From contig JBDSIO010000219.1 of the NCBI GenBank assembly GCA_039917895.1, positions 1 through 64,000 on the forward strand: 64,000 nucleotides of DNA, given 5' to 3'. Made by a program: the position numbers and the translations under genes. The stretch's first letter is position 1. Every line of letters begins with the position of its first letter. Positions 19,792 to 28,389 of this stretch are shown here, piece after piece. The DNA is from Chersky-265 sp039917895 (GTDB lineage: Bacteria; Fibrobacterota; Fibrobacteria; UBA11236). The notes under the pieces are model-generated. The model had not been told where the DNA came from, did no database searches, and was given only the letters and a program-made list of their open reading frames with translations.

Positions 19792-20481
19792 CTACTTGGC
19801 GCAGTCCGCTCCCAACGCGCAGTTCATGGCCTCGTCCTTCAGGGATTCGCCATCCACCCAATCGGCGGGGACGACTTGCAGGTTCATGCGCGCGCACTCC
19901 CGCGCGACCAGCTCCGCGACCCAGGCGAATACCGGCCCGTAGAACAGGCTGGCCTCCACGCCCGGACGCCGCGCGATGGCACCGACGAAGCGGCCTAGAT
20001 GCTCCCTCAGGAATTTACGTAAAGCGTCCCCCACGATTTCCGCGCCTTCGGCATCGTTCGCCTCGGTCAGGTGCACGTCCTTCATGAGCATCAGGGAGTA
20101 GAACTCCAGTTCGATGCCCACATGATCCAGCATTTCCATGCCGTCGAGGGACGCATCCAACTCGAATCCGAAGGCCCGGTAGAACCCGGCGATATCCGAC
20201 AGCTCGGTACCCTTGGCCATGGCGCGGCGGCGGTCGTATTCGGTTTCATAGATGGGATTGGAATCCTTGCCGTTGTCGAAGATGGAGATGTATTCGGATT
20301 GCAAATCCCGGATCACGTCCTTGGAGGTCCATTTCAGGATCAGGGCCCGCAACGCATCGGGCATCCGGATGTCGCCATCGTCCAGGAGAACCGGGACGTT
20401 TCCGGAAATGAAGTCCATGGGATAGGAGGTCAGGATCGAAGCCAGTACGAAGGGGGCGGGTCTGCTATCCATGTCAGTCAT
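19792..20481 (-). CDS. NarJ/TorD-type molybdoenzyme chaperone
   Basis: 229 residues starting MTDMDSRPAPFVLASILTSY; an ATG at 20472 is an alternative. It is mainly helical, with the pattern of TorD/NarJ (DmsD-like) chaperones: YISIFDNG...NPIYETEYDR, LSDIAGFYRAFGF, DHVGIELEFYSLML and a C-terminal helical bundle. The phrase 'YE.EY...R...LSDIAGFYRAFG' is typical of chaperones of type II DMSO-reductase enzymes. It should hold the alpha subunit until cofactor is loaded and Tat export occurs. It is the last gene of the operon and its start overlaps the gamma gene. Confidence 0.83.
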   Translation of the reverse strand: MTDMDSRPAPFVLASILTSYPMDFISGNVPVLLDDGDIRMPDALRALILKWTSKDVIRDLQSEYISIFDNGKDSNPIYETEYDRRRAMAKGTELSDIAGFYRAFGFELDASLDGMEMLDHVGIELEFYSLMLMKDVHLTEANDAEGAEIVGDALRKFLREHLGRFVGAIARRPGVEASLFYGPVFAWVAELVARECARMNLQVVPADWVDGESLKDEAMNCALGADCAK

Positions 20482-21334
20482 GCTCGATTTTAAAGGGTTT
20501 CCAGGCCATGGTGATGGATTTGCGGGAGCCGACTTCGTCCGCGCCGCCTTGCCAGACCGCCAAGCCGAAAGAGGATCCTTCGCCCTCCACCAGCACCGAT
20601 CCCCCAGGGCAGTTGATGGCGCGGGCGACGACCACGGTCCATTCCCCATCCTTCCAGGCCCCGCGGCCGGAGGAGTTGCCTCCGGCGGTCACCACGGAAG
20701 TCCCGAAGCCCTCGGCCATCATTTCGTCGACCGCATGCTTGCGGCTCGCCTGGGGATTTCCCGAGGCGACGGCCGGGGAGAAGGTTTCCGTTTCGGCTTG
20801 GGTGGCGGGTTTCAAACGGCCGCGATCGGGGAATTCGTTGGGATAGATATCCGATTGCAGGTTCGGATAAATCTCCTTTACCGTTTTCTTCCCAACCAGC
20901 TCGTCATGCTGGTATTGCGCCCGCCAATGGAAGATATGCACGGGATTCTTGGGGCCGCCCATGAAGATGGGCGGAGGCACGGCATTGTCCAGCACCGGGA
21001 ATTCCAAGGCGACGGCGTCGGAAAACTCGGCCAGACGGCCCGCCTCCGAGGCTTCCCTATCGGCCCAGCGCAGCCGGTAAGCGATGTACTTGCCGTCGTG
21101 GACGATCTGGACCTTCACCTTTTCCGTTTCCGCCTTGTCCGGCTTGGGCTTGGCTATCATCTGCGCCATCAGCGCCACCTCCGCCTCGGGAACGCCTTTC
21201 CAGTAATCCGCATCGACCTGCGGGGGCTTGGAAAGGTCCGCGGCGATTTTATGGACCTGGTAATCAGCGGCCCCGGCCAGGGAAAAGCAGAGCGTCGCGA
21301 AGGAAATCGAAGCATATGTCGTCAGCGGATTCAT
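20474..21334 (-). CDS. heme-b gamma subunit, type II DMSO reductase family (NxrC/EbdC/SerC-like)
   Basis: 286 residues with a Sec signal peptide (MNPLTTYASISFATLCFSLAGA). The pattern VQIVHDGKYIAYRLRWADRE, FSDAVALEFPV, PVHIFHWRA and a C-terminal VVVARAI...FGLAVWQGG fits the periplasmic heme-b subunit of ethylbenzene dehydrogenase, selenate, chlorate and perchlorate reductases and the NXR gamma candidate. It passes electrons between the beta subunit and a soluble or membrane cytochrome. It replaces NarI, so the complex is likely periplasmic. The exact axial heme ligands cannot be assigned by eye. Confidence 0.85.
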   Translation of the reverse strand: MNPLTTYASISFATLCFSLAGAADYQVHKIAADLSKPPQVDADYWKGVPEAEVALMAQMIAKPKPDKAETEKVKVQIVHDGKYIAYRLRWADREASEAGRLAEFSDAVALEFPVLDNAVPPPIFMGGPKNPVHIFHWRAQYQHDELVGKKTVKEIYPNLQSDIYPNEFPDRGRLKPATQAETETFSPAVASGNPQASRKHAVDEMMAEGFGTSVVTAGGNSSGRGAWKDGEWTVVVARAINCPGGSVLVEGEGSSFGLAVWQGGADEVGSRKSITMAWKPFKIEHD

Positions 21335-21343
21335 CCCGTCTCC

Positions 21344-22474
21344 TCAGGGTGTGTTGTTTCTGGAAACCTTCAGCTTTTCGTCGAACGCTGCCCTCTCGAA
21401 AATCGGCTCCGTGACCGGTACCCGGACGATCTCGTCGCCCTTCTCGTCGAACCCCATGGCAATGCCGTCCTTCACCTTGAAGCCGTGCATGATGCGATCG
21501 GTGCTGCCGATCAGGACCATAAGGCCTTGGGCCACGGGATCGTTCTTAAGGTTCTTGTAGTTCTCGATGGCCTTGTCGACCTTCGGCCCGAACATCTGAA
21601 GCAGGTAGTCCCGGTCCGCATGGATGGGCGGGATGTAATAGATGTTCGGTTCCAGGCCCAGCTGCGGATAATACGGCAGGGCCAATTCCTTATTGTGGAT
21701 CAGATAGTCGATGGGATTGTCCTGGCGGATGTTCCACGGCGGGTTCACAAACCCCATCACCCGGATCTTGCCGATGCAGTTCTGAACGCACATCGGCTGG
21801 TAGCCTTTTTCCACGGCCGGATAGCATCCAATGCATTTCTCGCTCGTCCGCGTATGCGTGTTATACATGGATTTCTTGTAAGGGCAGGCCCGCACGCATT
21901 CTCCGTAGCCCTTGCAGCGGCTCTGGTCGATTAGGACGATACCGTCCTCCTCGCGCTTGTAAATGGCCTTGCGCGGGCAGGAGGCCAAGCAGGCGGGATA
22001 GGTGCAATGCGCGCAGGTGCGCGGCAGGTAGAAGAACCACTTGTCGTGAGGCAGGTTGATTTCCTGGCCCGTGGTCACGTTGCCCAGGCAATCATCCTCG
22101 CCGTTGTTCGGGTACATCCAGTCTTCGTCCTTGGGCGCGAAGTGGGCGACCACCTCGTTGGCGCCGGCCGCTTCGAAAATCGTCTTGCCGTAGTACGGTT
22201 CCTTCGCCTTCCAGGCCTGGGCACCCAGCTTTTCCAGCACGCGGACGTCCCAGGCCAACGGATAGGAGCCGTAGGGCTTGGTCTCCACGTTGTTCCAGAA
22301 CATGTACTCCTGGCCCTTGCCGCTGGTCCAGGTGGTCTTGCAGGCCAGCGAACAGGTTTGGCAAGCGATGCACTTGTTCAAATCGAATATGATGGACCAC
22401 TGCCGTTTGGGACGGGATTCCGCATAGGGATATTCCATCTCGCGCTGCAAGTGCCAATTCTTCACCTTTGCCAT
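21344..22474 (-). CDS. iron-sulfur beta subunit, NarH/NxrB type
   Basis: 376 residues, shorter than respiratory NarH (about 510). It contains four Cys clusters: CIACQTCSLACKTTW (35-45), CAHCTYPACLASCP, CKGYGECVRACP and CIGCYPAVEKGYQPMCVQNC, fitting three [4Fe-4S] and one [3Fe-4S]-type centre. GQEYMFWNNVETKPYGSYP resembles, from memory, NxrB of Nitrospira and the beta subunits of selenate/chlorate reductases. There is no signal peptide; it would be exported by riding with the Tat-targeted alpha subunit. It lies three bases downstream of alpha. Confidence 0.9.
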   Translation of the reverse strand: MAKVKNWHLQREMEYPYAESRPKRQWSIIFDLNKCIACQTCSLACKTTWTSGKGQEYMFWNNVETKPYGSYPLAWDVRVLEKLGAQAWKAKEPYYGKTIFEAAGANEVVAHFAPKDEDWMYPNNGEDDCLGNVTTGQEINLPHDKWFFYLPRTCAHCTYPACLASCPRKAIYKREEDGIVLIDQSRCKGYGECVRACPYKKSMYNTHTRTSEKCIGCYPAVEKGYQPMCVQNCIGKIRVMGFVNPPWNIRQDNPIDYLIHNKELALPYYPQLGLEPNIYYIPPIHADRDYLLQMFGPKVDKAIENYKNLKNDPVAQGLMVLIGSTDRIMHGFKVKDGIAMGFDEKGDEIVRVPVTEPIFERAAFDEKLKVSRNNTP

Positions 22475-22477
22475 GCC

Positions 22478-25400
22478 CTATCCCTTCTTCTTCATGTAAT
22501 GGCCCTTCAAGTATTCCTTCATGGCCTGGTTCTCGTAGGTGGGCCGGAAGCCCAGCGCCGCCGGGCGCCAAACTCCCTGCCCCCCCAAACCGCCCGGTTC
22601 GGCCTTGGTGATCTTCACGAAGGATTCGCGCGGCGCCCCGGTGGGGCAATGGATATCCGCCGCGAAACCCTTTTCGATGCCTTGCCCGAACATGGTCTTG
22701 TGAACCAGGGTCTCGGTCATCTGCGTGGGCCGCAGCCATGCGCGCGTGGCGCTCTGGTGCGATCCGTACCGGTACATGGACTGGTAGTTGGTTTCCGGGC
22801 TCTTCGCCAGGCCGTCGGGACGCGTCTCGGCCCCCTTCACGCTGCCGAAGGTGGAGCCGTACATGTTATGCCAGGTGCGCGTCACGCCACGGGGCGTTCC
22901 CGGGTAGTATCGCGCGCGCAGCATCAGCCGCGCGACCTTGTATTCCTCCGTGCCCGGCTTATGGCCGCGGAAGGGCCGATCCTCCGGATCCGCGTCGATC
23001 CAGACGTAGTCCCCGTCCTCCACGCCAATGGCCTTGGCGTCCAAAGGGTTGATGTCCACGTAACCTTCCACCACGGAGGGCATGCGCTTGTCATGGCGGT
23101 AGACGTCGCCGAAAGGACCGAACCAGATGGCGTTGATGTCCGTATCCACCGGGGTGGAATGCGCACCGTGCCGGTACTTGGGAGTATGGTAGATATGCGT
23201 ATAGTTCTTGAGCTTGAGCGGGTGCTCGCTCTTTAGCATCTCTTCCGCCGACATCATCACGTTGCGCGCTTGGCGGGTTTCGGAACTGACGTCCTTTTCG
23301 TCGAATCCGTAGTCCTTGGGCGACTTGAAACGCATGGCTGCGTGCTTTTTGCCGACGATGACGTTGGGCTCGTGCGGGGTGGAATCGACCGGCTCCCGGT
23401 AAATAACCATGTTCTCGCCGCCCTCGATGAATTCGACTTCGGGCCGGTAGAACTCGAGTCGCCCGGATTTGGTGTGCCAGGGTTTTTCCGACTTCGCCTG
23501 CTCATACGACGAGATGCGGGGATAGGTGCGGTTGTTCATCAGGGTCGGTATGCCCTGCTTGGCCTTGTCCTCCATGTCCCCGATGGTGTTTCCCTTCAGC
23601 GTCGCGGACGCGCTGACGATGCGTTGCAGATATTCGGAGGTGTTGTTTTCCAAAACGAACTTCCACATGTCGGACATGCGCTTATCGCCCGTGACCTTGG
23701 CCATGGCATTGGCGACGCCGGCGATGATCTCCACGTCCGCCCGGGTGTCGAATATCCGCTCCATCGGGGTACGCGGGAATACCTGCAGAAAGGGGTTGGA
23801 ACAGGATCCGCACATGTCCGGGTGCTTGAATTCGGCCCAGGAATCGCAGGCGAAGACCAGGTCGGAGTATTCGCAGGAACCGGTCCACCACCAGTCCGAA
23901 TAGGCGATGAACTCCAGCTTCGGCAGGGTGTTGTTGACCACGTCGTAGTGCCATTTGATGTTGCCGATCACGGAGTTGGAATTGTTCAGCCACATGGCCT
24001 TGGTCGGCGCCGGCATATGGCCATCGCCGGTGAACATCTTGTCTCCCACCTTCAAGGGGCGATCCCCGTAGTTGAAATAGTGGAGCGATTCGTAATGGCT
24101 GTATTTCTTGACCGTGGGCTTTCCGCCCGCTTCCAGCTGGAGGTTGAAGGGGTCCTCGGCCGCATAGACCGGCTCCCCGCCGATCAGGGCAGTACGGTAA
24201 TTGCCCGCGTAGCTGCCTACGTTGCCACCGGGAAAGCCGACATTGCGGGTGAGCGCCGCCACCATGAAAATGGCGCGGTCCTTGAGATCGGCATTGAAGA
24301 ACTGGTTGGGACCCATGCCGCATGCGAAGATGGTTTTTTCCTTGTTCTTCGCGATCTCCTTCGCCAGCTTGATGATGCCCGTGGCCGGGCACCCGGTGAT
24401 TTGCGAGACCAGCGCCGGCGTCATGTTGGCGTCGAGGTATTCCTTGGTGAGGCTGTATACCGTCCGGACCTCGACCTCGCTTCCGTCGATGAGCTTGACG
24501 CGCGCCCGGTGCTTCAACTCCACGGAAGCTTTGAGCGCCTTGGCATGGTCGCCGTAGTCGTCCCGGGTTACGGGAACGTAATTCTTCGTCTTCTTGTCGA
24601 AGACGACGAAGGGCTTGAAGTCGCCGCGCATGGATTCCGGCACGAACTGGGCGGCCTGCTCCATGCCGGGCAGCGGCTTTTCGCCTTTCTGCATGAACTT
24701 GACCGAGGTCAATTCCGGATCCTTATATCCAGCGATGAACTCGTCCGGCCGCAACGGCTGCAACGTGTCCAGTCGGACCAGGAAAGGGAAGTCGGTCTTG
24801 TTCTCTACGAAGTCCTTGTCGTAGAGGTTTCCGGCCATGATGACCTGGCACAATCCCAAGGCGAACGCCGGATCCGTGCCGGGGCGGATGATCAGGACGT
24901 CGTTGGCCTTGGACGCCGTGGCGCTGTACTCCACGGTGACCGCAACCGTTTTGGTCCCCTTCAGCCGCGCTTCGGTCATCCAATGCGAATCCGGCATCTT
25001 GGTCGTGATCCAATTCATGCCCCACACGATGAGGAGCTTCGAATGCTCCACGGTGAAAAGGTCGAAATCATTGGTTTGCTGTCCCGTGACCATGGGATGC
25101 CCGGGCGGCAGATCCGTATGCCACGAATAGGAGTCCCAACCCCGGCCCCCGGTGGCCTTGTCCGGACCGACGCCGCGGATCTTGGAATCCAGAAGCGCGA
25201 GCATGTTGGCGAATCGGTACAGCCCGAAAATGCGCGTCGCGCCAAGGAAGGCCATGCCGCCGCGGAATTTCAGGGTCTGCACGCCCGCGCCTTCCATGGA
25301 GTGGATCATGGCAGGATCGTAATTTTGCGCCTTGAGGTACTCCTCCCCCTGCTTGCCGGAATAGGCCGTTGCGATGTTGGTCATGGTCTTGGCCGCGTAC

Positions 25401-25957
25401 TCATAAGCCTGGTCCCAGGGAAGCCGAAGCCATTTATCCTTGCCGCGTTGGAAATATTTCGCATCCGGTTTTCCCGTCCCGGCGTCGCGGGGGTAACCGG
25501 CGTCGGCCCATTCCTTGAAGCCGCGCCGGATCATGGGCGCTTTGACGCGCCGGTCTCCGTAGAACCTGCGAACCAGGGCCAGGCCCTTTTGGCAGATGCG
25601 CGGATCCCAGCGGTGGGAACTCTGATTGCCGTACAGATCCACGGCCTTGCCGTATCCGTAGCTAGGACCGATGCGTTGCAGTACACCGTTCTTGACCTTG
25701 GCCTTGAGCAGGCAATTGTGGGTATCGTTGGGCGCGCACAGGAAGACGAATTCCGAATCATGCTCGAAAATGTTGCGATAGGTCTTCTCCCAATCCCGAT
25801 CGGGATATGCGGCCAGGGGATTTTCGATTGCGGTTGGCTTGAAATAGCGCAGCGGGGTCGCATCCGCCCATTTGGCCGCGGCCAGCGAGCCGCCGGCGAT
25901 GCCCATGCCCTTGATGAAGCTGCGGCGACTGACGCCTTTGTTCTTATCCTCGTTCAT
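22478..25957 (-). CDS. Tat-exported molybdopterin catalytic subunit, NxrA/periplasmic NarG type
   Basis: 1159 residues. The N-terminal Tat signal is SRRSFIKGMGIAGGSLAAA. An [4Fe-4S] site is formed by CAPNDTHNC (74-82) and ICQKG (122). The Mo-ligand region is TDLPPGHP (281-288), with Asp 282 as predicted ligand, as in NarG-type enzymes. Further landmarks are LLIVWGMNW, FACGMGPNQFFNADLKDRAI, TRNVGFPGGNVGSYAGNYR and RTWHNMYGSTFGS. The Tat signal and these phrases resemble, from memory, the Nitrospira/anammox NXR and archaeal pNar group more than cytoplasmic NarG. It catalyses nitrate reduction or nitrite oxidation at Mo-bisPGD in the periplasm; direction cannot be read from sequence. Confidence 0.92.
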   Translation of the reverse strand: MNEDKNKGVSRRSFIKGMGIAGGSLAAAKWADATPLRYFKPTAIENPLAAYPDRDWEKTYRNIFEHDSEFVFLCAPNDTHNCLLKAKVKNGVLQRIGPSYGYGKAVDLYGNQSSHRWDPRICQKGLALVRRFYGDRRVKAPMIRRGFKEWADAGYPRDAGTGKPDAKYFQRGKDKWLRLPWDQAYEYAAKTMTNIATAYSGKQGEEYLKAQNYDPAMIHSMEGAGVQTLKFRGGMAFLGATRIFGLYRFANMLALLDSKIRGVGPDKATGGRGWDSYSWHTDLPPGHPMVTGQQTNDFDLFTVEHSKLLIVWGMNWITTKMPDSHWMTEARLKGTKTVAVTVEYSATASKANDVLIIRPGTDPAFALGLCQVIMAGNLYDKDFVENKTDFPFLVRLDTLQPLRPDEFIAGYKDPELTSVKFMQKGEKPLPGMEQAAQFVPESMRGDFKPFVVFDKKTKNYVPVTRDDYGDHAKALKASVELKHRARVKLIDGSEVEVRTVYSLTKEYLDANMTPALVSQITGCPATGIIKLAKEIAKNKEKTIFACGMGPNQFFNADLKDRAIFMVAALTRNVGFPGGNVGSYAGNYRTALIGGEPVYAAEDPFNLQLEAGGKPTVKKYSHYESLHYFNYGDRPLKVGDKMFTGDGHMPAPTKAMWLNNSNSVIGNIKWHYDVVNNTLPKLEFIAYSDWWWTGSCEYSDLVFACDSWAEFKHPDMCGSCSNPFLQVFPRTPMERIFDTRADVEIIAGVANAMAKVTGDKRMSDMWKFVLENNTSEYLQRIVSASATLKGNTIGDMEDKAKQGIPTLMNNRTYPRISSYEQAKSEKPWHTKSGRLEFYRPEVEFIEGGENMVIYREPVDSTPHEPNVIVGKKHAAMRFKSPKDYGFDEKDVSSETRQARNVMMSAEEMLKSEHPLKLKNYTHIYHTPKYRHGAHSTPVDTDINAIWFGPFGDVYRHDKRMPSVVEGYVDINPLDAKAIGVEDGDYVWIDADPEDRPFRGHKPGTEEYKVARLMLRARYYPGTPRGVTRTWHNMYGSTFGSVKGAETRPDGLAKSPETNYQSMYRYGSHQSATRAWLRPTQMTETLVHKTMFGQGIEKGFAADIHCPTGAPRESFVKITKAEPGGLGGQGVWRPAALGFRPTYENQAMKEYLKGHYMKKKG

Positions 25958-26304
25958 GCTTTTTCCTCCAAATGCGTATTGAGCCGGGCGGGTTCGCCGG
26001 TAAGGATGGAATAGACGCGGTCCGCGGGCCAGGTTTCCGAGCGATCGACAATCAGTCCTCCGGATGGATCCGAACGGATGGCGAAGTACTGGTCAGCAAT
26101 CCCGCCTGCAAGTCCAGGGCGGTAACTGCGCGCCCTTAGGCCCTCGGGATGCGACTCCACCATGACGGTTCCGGATCCGGCGAGCCGTTCTTCTCCCAGC
26201 GGATAATGTGAGATGCGTCCGATGTCCACGGGTCCGGCAGGAGCGGCCTGCGGCGACGCGTGGAATGCACCGAACAGAAAATCCCTGCGGTCGATGGGTT
26301 TCAT
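25954..26304 (-). CDS. small hypothetical protein with twin-Arg N-terminus, in molybdoenzyme operon
   Basis: 116 residues. It begins MKPIDRRDFLFGAFHASPQA, which has an RRxFLFG motif but almost no hydrophobic stretch after it, so Tat export is doubtful. The rest is a small beta-rich-looking domain (ADQYFAIRSDPSGGLIVDRS). I do not recognise the family. Its stop overlaps the alpha-subunit ATG (ATGA), and its ATG lies four bases after the preceding gene. Tight coupling suggests a maturation role or a vestigial subunit. Confidence 0.6.
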   Translation of the reverse strand: MKPIDRRDFLFGAFHASPQAAPAGPVDIGRISHYPLGEERLAGSGTVMVESHPEGLRARSYRPGLAGGIADQYFAIRSDPSGGLIVDRSETWPADRVYSILTGEPARLNTHLEEKA

Positions 26305-26307
26305 GCT

Positions 26308-27141
26308 TCAGCCACCTGTGGTCCCCAATACAGCCTGGGGGGTCACGTCCTTGACGGCCAGACCCGGGAATTTCTCCTTGATCATCCCGTCGAATTTATG
26401 AGCCAGCAGCCCTCCGTTTCCGCACAGCGGATCCGTGGACATGCCGAATTCGAAAAACAGCGTTCCTTCGCGAAAGCCCTTCAAGACCAGGGCGATTCCC
26501 GTGGTGCGATGAAAATAGGCCGCGATTTCGAACAGCTCCATCGCCATATGCTCCGGGACCGGGCCCCAGGCCGGGGAATCGGCGCCCGGCGCCGCAGCTT
26601 CGGTGTAGAACACGTCCAGGCAATTGGCATCGCCATGGCGCGCGCTCGCATGTCTCACGAAACGTTCCTTTTCCCCAAGGCCCATGACCAAACCATCCAT
26701 GGCTTCGCGCCAATAGTCGCATGCATACGAACCGACAGACCGGCAGAATCCGCACTCGTTGCGGGTGAGTACGCATGCGCCGGCGCGTTCGCTCCAATCT
26801 CCTTTGGCACATGGGATTCCAGAGACCTCCAACAGCCCGCGGAAGTCCCCGGTCTCGAAAGTCAATCCGAGCCTTTTGGCGAAGCCCAGCGCAAGTTTCC
26901 TGCTGTTATCGAAAACCCCCCGCAGAACGGCGTTTTGCGCTCCGGTCGACGAGGAACGGGTAGCGGCTCCGTCCACGGCACACACGGCCTCCAGGAGTCG
27001 CTTTTCCGAATCGGGATCGGCTGCTTCGGGAATGGATGCCTCAGGGCAACCGGACCTCAGGGCGGAAAGCCGAGCCGATTGCCACCGCCGGTTGAAGTCC
27101 TCGATCTCGTTTTGCGGAACGATTGGGGGAAATTGCATCAT
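26308..27141 (-). CDS. Cys-rich conserved hypothetical protein, first gene of molybdoenzyme operon
   Basis: 277 residues from the ATG at 27141 (AAGGAC upstream); the frame extends to 27237. The central segment holds the Cys residues IPCAKGDW, GACVLTRNECGFC and SYACDYW, then a conserved-looking stretch (DGLVMGLGEKERFVRHAS) and ANCLDVFY. The Cys spacing could hold an Fe-S cluster or metal. There is no signal peptide, so it is probably cytoplasmic. The family is not recognised. As the promoter-proximal gene ahead of the enzyme it may assist cluster or cofactor insertion, or sense a ligand. Confidence 0.62.
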   Translation of the reverse strand: MMQFPPIVPQNEIEDFNRRWQSARLSALRSGCPEASIPEAADPDSEKRLLEAVCAVDGAATRSSSTGAQNAVLRGVFDNSRKLALGFAKRLGLTFETGDFRGLLEVSGIPCAKGDWSERAGACVLTRNECGFCRSVGSYACDYWREAMDGLVMGLGEKERFVRHASARHGDANCLDVFYTEAAAPGADSPAWGPVPEHMAMELFEIAAYFHRTTGIALVLKGFREGTLFFEFGMSTDPLCGNGGLLAHKFDGMIKEKFPGLAVKDVTPQAVLGTTGG

Positions 27142-27269
27142 TGTCCTTATCGAGCAATTCCGAGGCCATTGCCATTTACGCGCAATCGGGTCCGATTTCG
27201 CGGCGCGAACCGTAGTTCGGAATCCCCAATCCGGCATCTTGGCAAAATCGGCAATGAAACCGTGACATT

Positions 27270-27281
27270 GTTACCGGTAAC
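27270..27281. promoter_or_regulatory. 12-bp palindrome GTTACCGGTAAC
   Basis: A perfect inverted repeat about 130 bases upstream of the first gene of the molybdoenzyme operon. The position fits an operator. No regulator can be assigned by eye. Confidence 0.35.
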
Positions 27282-27520
27282 CTGTACGTTTCGTTGGGAT
27301 CGGCGCACAACCTCCAAAGCGGAAAAATCCGTTTGCATACCGCTGCCATCCGCGATTCTGAAAATGGGCGGCCGCCATAGGGCGATTGGGAATAAAATCA
27401 AAGTTTCGATCTTTTTAATTTAAAACGTTATCGTGATCGCACTATTTGCAATCGACCCGGACGGGGATCCGGCCGGTCGGAAAGCATTCCCAACAATAAC
27501 CCCGTTCCGCTGTTGTTGCC

Positions 27521-27534
27521 TTGATCCGGATCAA
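27521..27534. promoter_or_regulatory. FNR/DNR box TTGATCCGGATCAA
   Basis: This is an exact match to the TTGAT-N4-ATCAA consensus of the FNR/DNR family, and the palindrome extends one base on each side (C...G). It is centred about 145 bases upstream of the TTG start of the Crp/Fnr-type gene and 387 bases upstream of the divergent operon's first ATG. It could mediate autoregulation or activation of the divergent operon. Confidence 0.8.
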
Positions 27535-27672
27535 GTCCGACCCGGCCTTCTTTCGCGTTGCACCGACGGAGCGCTGCTTTTGGACATAAGCTTCCGGATT
27601 GCCAAAATGACCGTAGATAAAGCGGTCCGGGTGGCCTCGGCGCGGCTACCTCTTTTAAGAGAGGAGGTGCCA

Positions 27673-28365
27673 TTGGAAATCATCAGAAGGATTCTGAATT
27701 CCGCACCCCTGTTCGCCGGACTGGGCGCGAGCGGCTGCGGTGAACTCGCGCCTCTGTGCCGCCTGAAGCCGCTGGCGAAGGATCAGGTTCTGTTCCGGCA
27801 CGGAGAAAAAAGCCATGCCTTCTTCATCGTGCATTCCGGAGCCATAAATCTCCACCGTCTCGATTCCAAAGGGCGGGAAATCGTGCTGCGCCTGTTCCAC
27901 CCTGGCGATTCCCTGGCCGAAGGCACGCTTTGCGGTCTCGCTGAGTATCCCGCCCATGCCAAAGCCGTGGAAGCAGGCCAGGTCCTGTCCATCGACCGGA
28001 TCGGCTTCCTCCGCTACATGCAATCGCATCCGGACATGCCCATTCGGATCCTGGATTCAATCGACAAACGGAATCGTTACTTCATCGAGCAACTGGAAAG
28101 GCTTCAGGGACGGGAATCGGGTGACCGCCTGGTCGCCTGGCTGCTGGATAGCGCGCGGCAAGCGCACCCTGCCGGCGGGCATTCCATTTCCCTGCGACAT
28201 CCGAAGAAGGTGCTGGCGGCCGAACTCGGCGTCACTCCGGAGACCCTGTCCCGGTCCTTCGCAGATTTGCGGGACAAGCGGATTATCACCGTGGAAGGCC
28301 GCGACATAACCATCACCGATATGGATGCCCTGCGCCGATCCGGCTGCGGCGCCAGGGAAACCTGA
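27673..28365 (+). CDS. Crp/Fnr family transcription regulator (DNR-like)
   Basis: 230 residues from a TTG at 27673, which has GAGGAGG six bases upstream and gives normal family length. The cyclic-nucleotide-binding fold has LFRHGEKSHAFFIVHSGAI and EIVLRLFHPGDSLAEG. The C-terminal winged HTH has VLAAELGVTPETLSRSFADL as recognition helix region. There is no N-terminal Cys set, so it is not an Fe-S FNR; the heme- or NO-responsive DNR/NarR type is likely. A perfect FNR box lies upstream. It is a candidate controller of the denitrification genes here. Confidence 0.87.
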   Translation: MEIIRRILNSAPLFAGLGASGCGELAPLCRLKPLAKDQVLFRHGEKSHAFFIVHSGAINLHRLDSKGREIVLRLFHPGDSLAEGTLCGLAEYPAHAKAVEAGQVLSIDRIGFLRYMQSHPDMPIRILDSIDKRNRYFIEQLERLQGRESGDRLVAWLLDSARQAHPAGGHSISLRHPKKVLAAELGVTPETLSRSFADLRDKRIITVEGRDITITDMDALRRSGCGARET

Positions 28366-28389
28366 ATCCGGGTTCCGCGGGAATTCCCG

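Larger units (their letters stand above)
27142..27672. other. divergent intergenic region between molybdoenzyme operon and Crp/Fnr gene
   Basis: 531 bases with no convincing gene. It contains a 12-bp palindrome (27270-27281), an AT-rich stretch at 27395-27440 suitable for promoter elements, and a perfect FNR/DNR-type box (27521-27534). The frame of the regulator is open upstream to 27433, but the box lies within it, so that extension is probably untranslated. Confidence 0.6.

Noticed and set aside
23270..26014. A 914-codon open frame antisense to the molybdoenzyme alpha subunit
   Set aside because: It is a frame-shadow caused by high GC third positions. The minus strand encodes a clear family protein with a Tat signal and cofactor motifs across the same bases.
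27433..27672. N-terminal extension of the Crp/Fnr regulator
   Set aside because: It would add 80 residues foreign to the family and contains the FNR box. The TTG at 27673 with a strong ribosome-binding site gives normal length.
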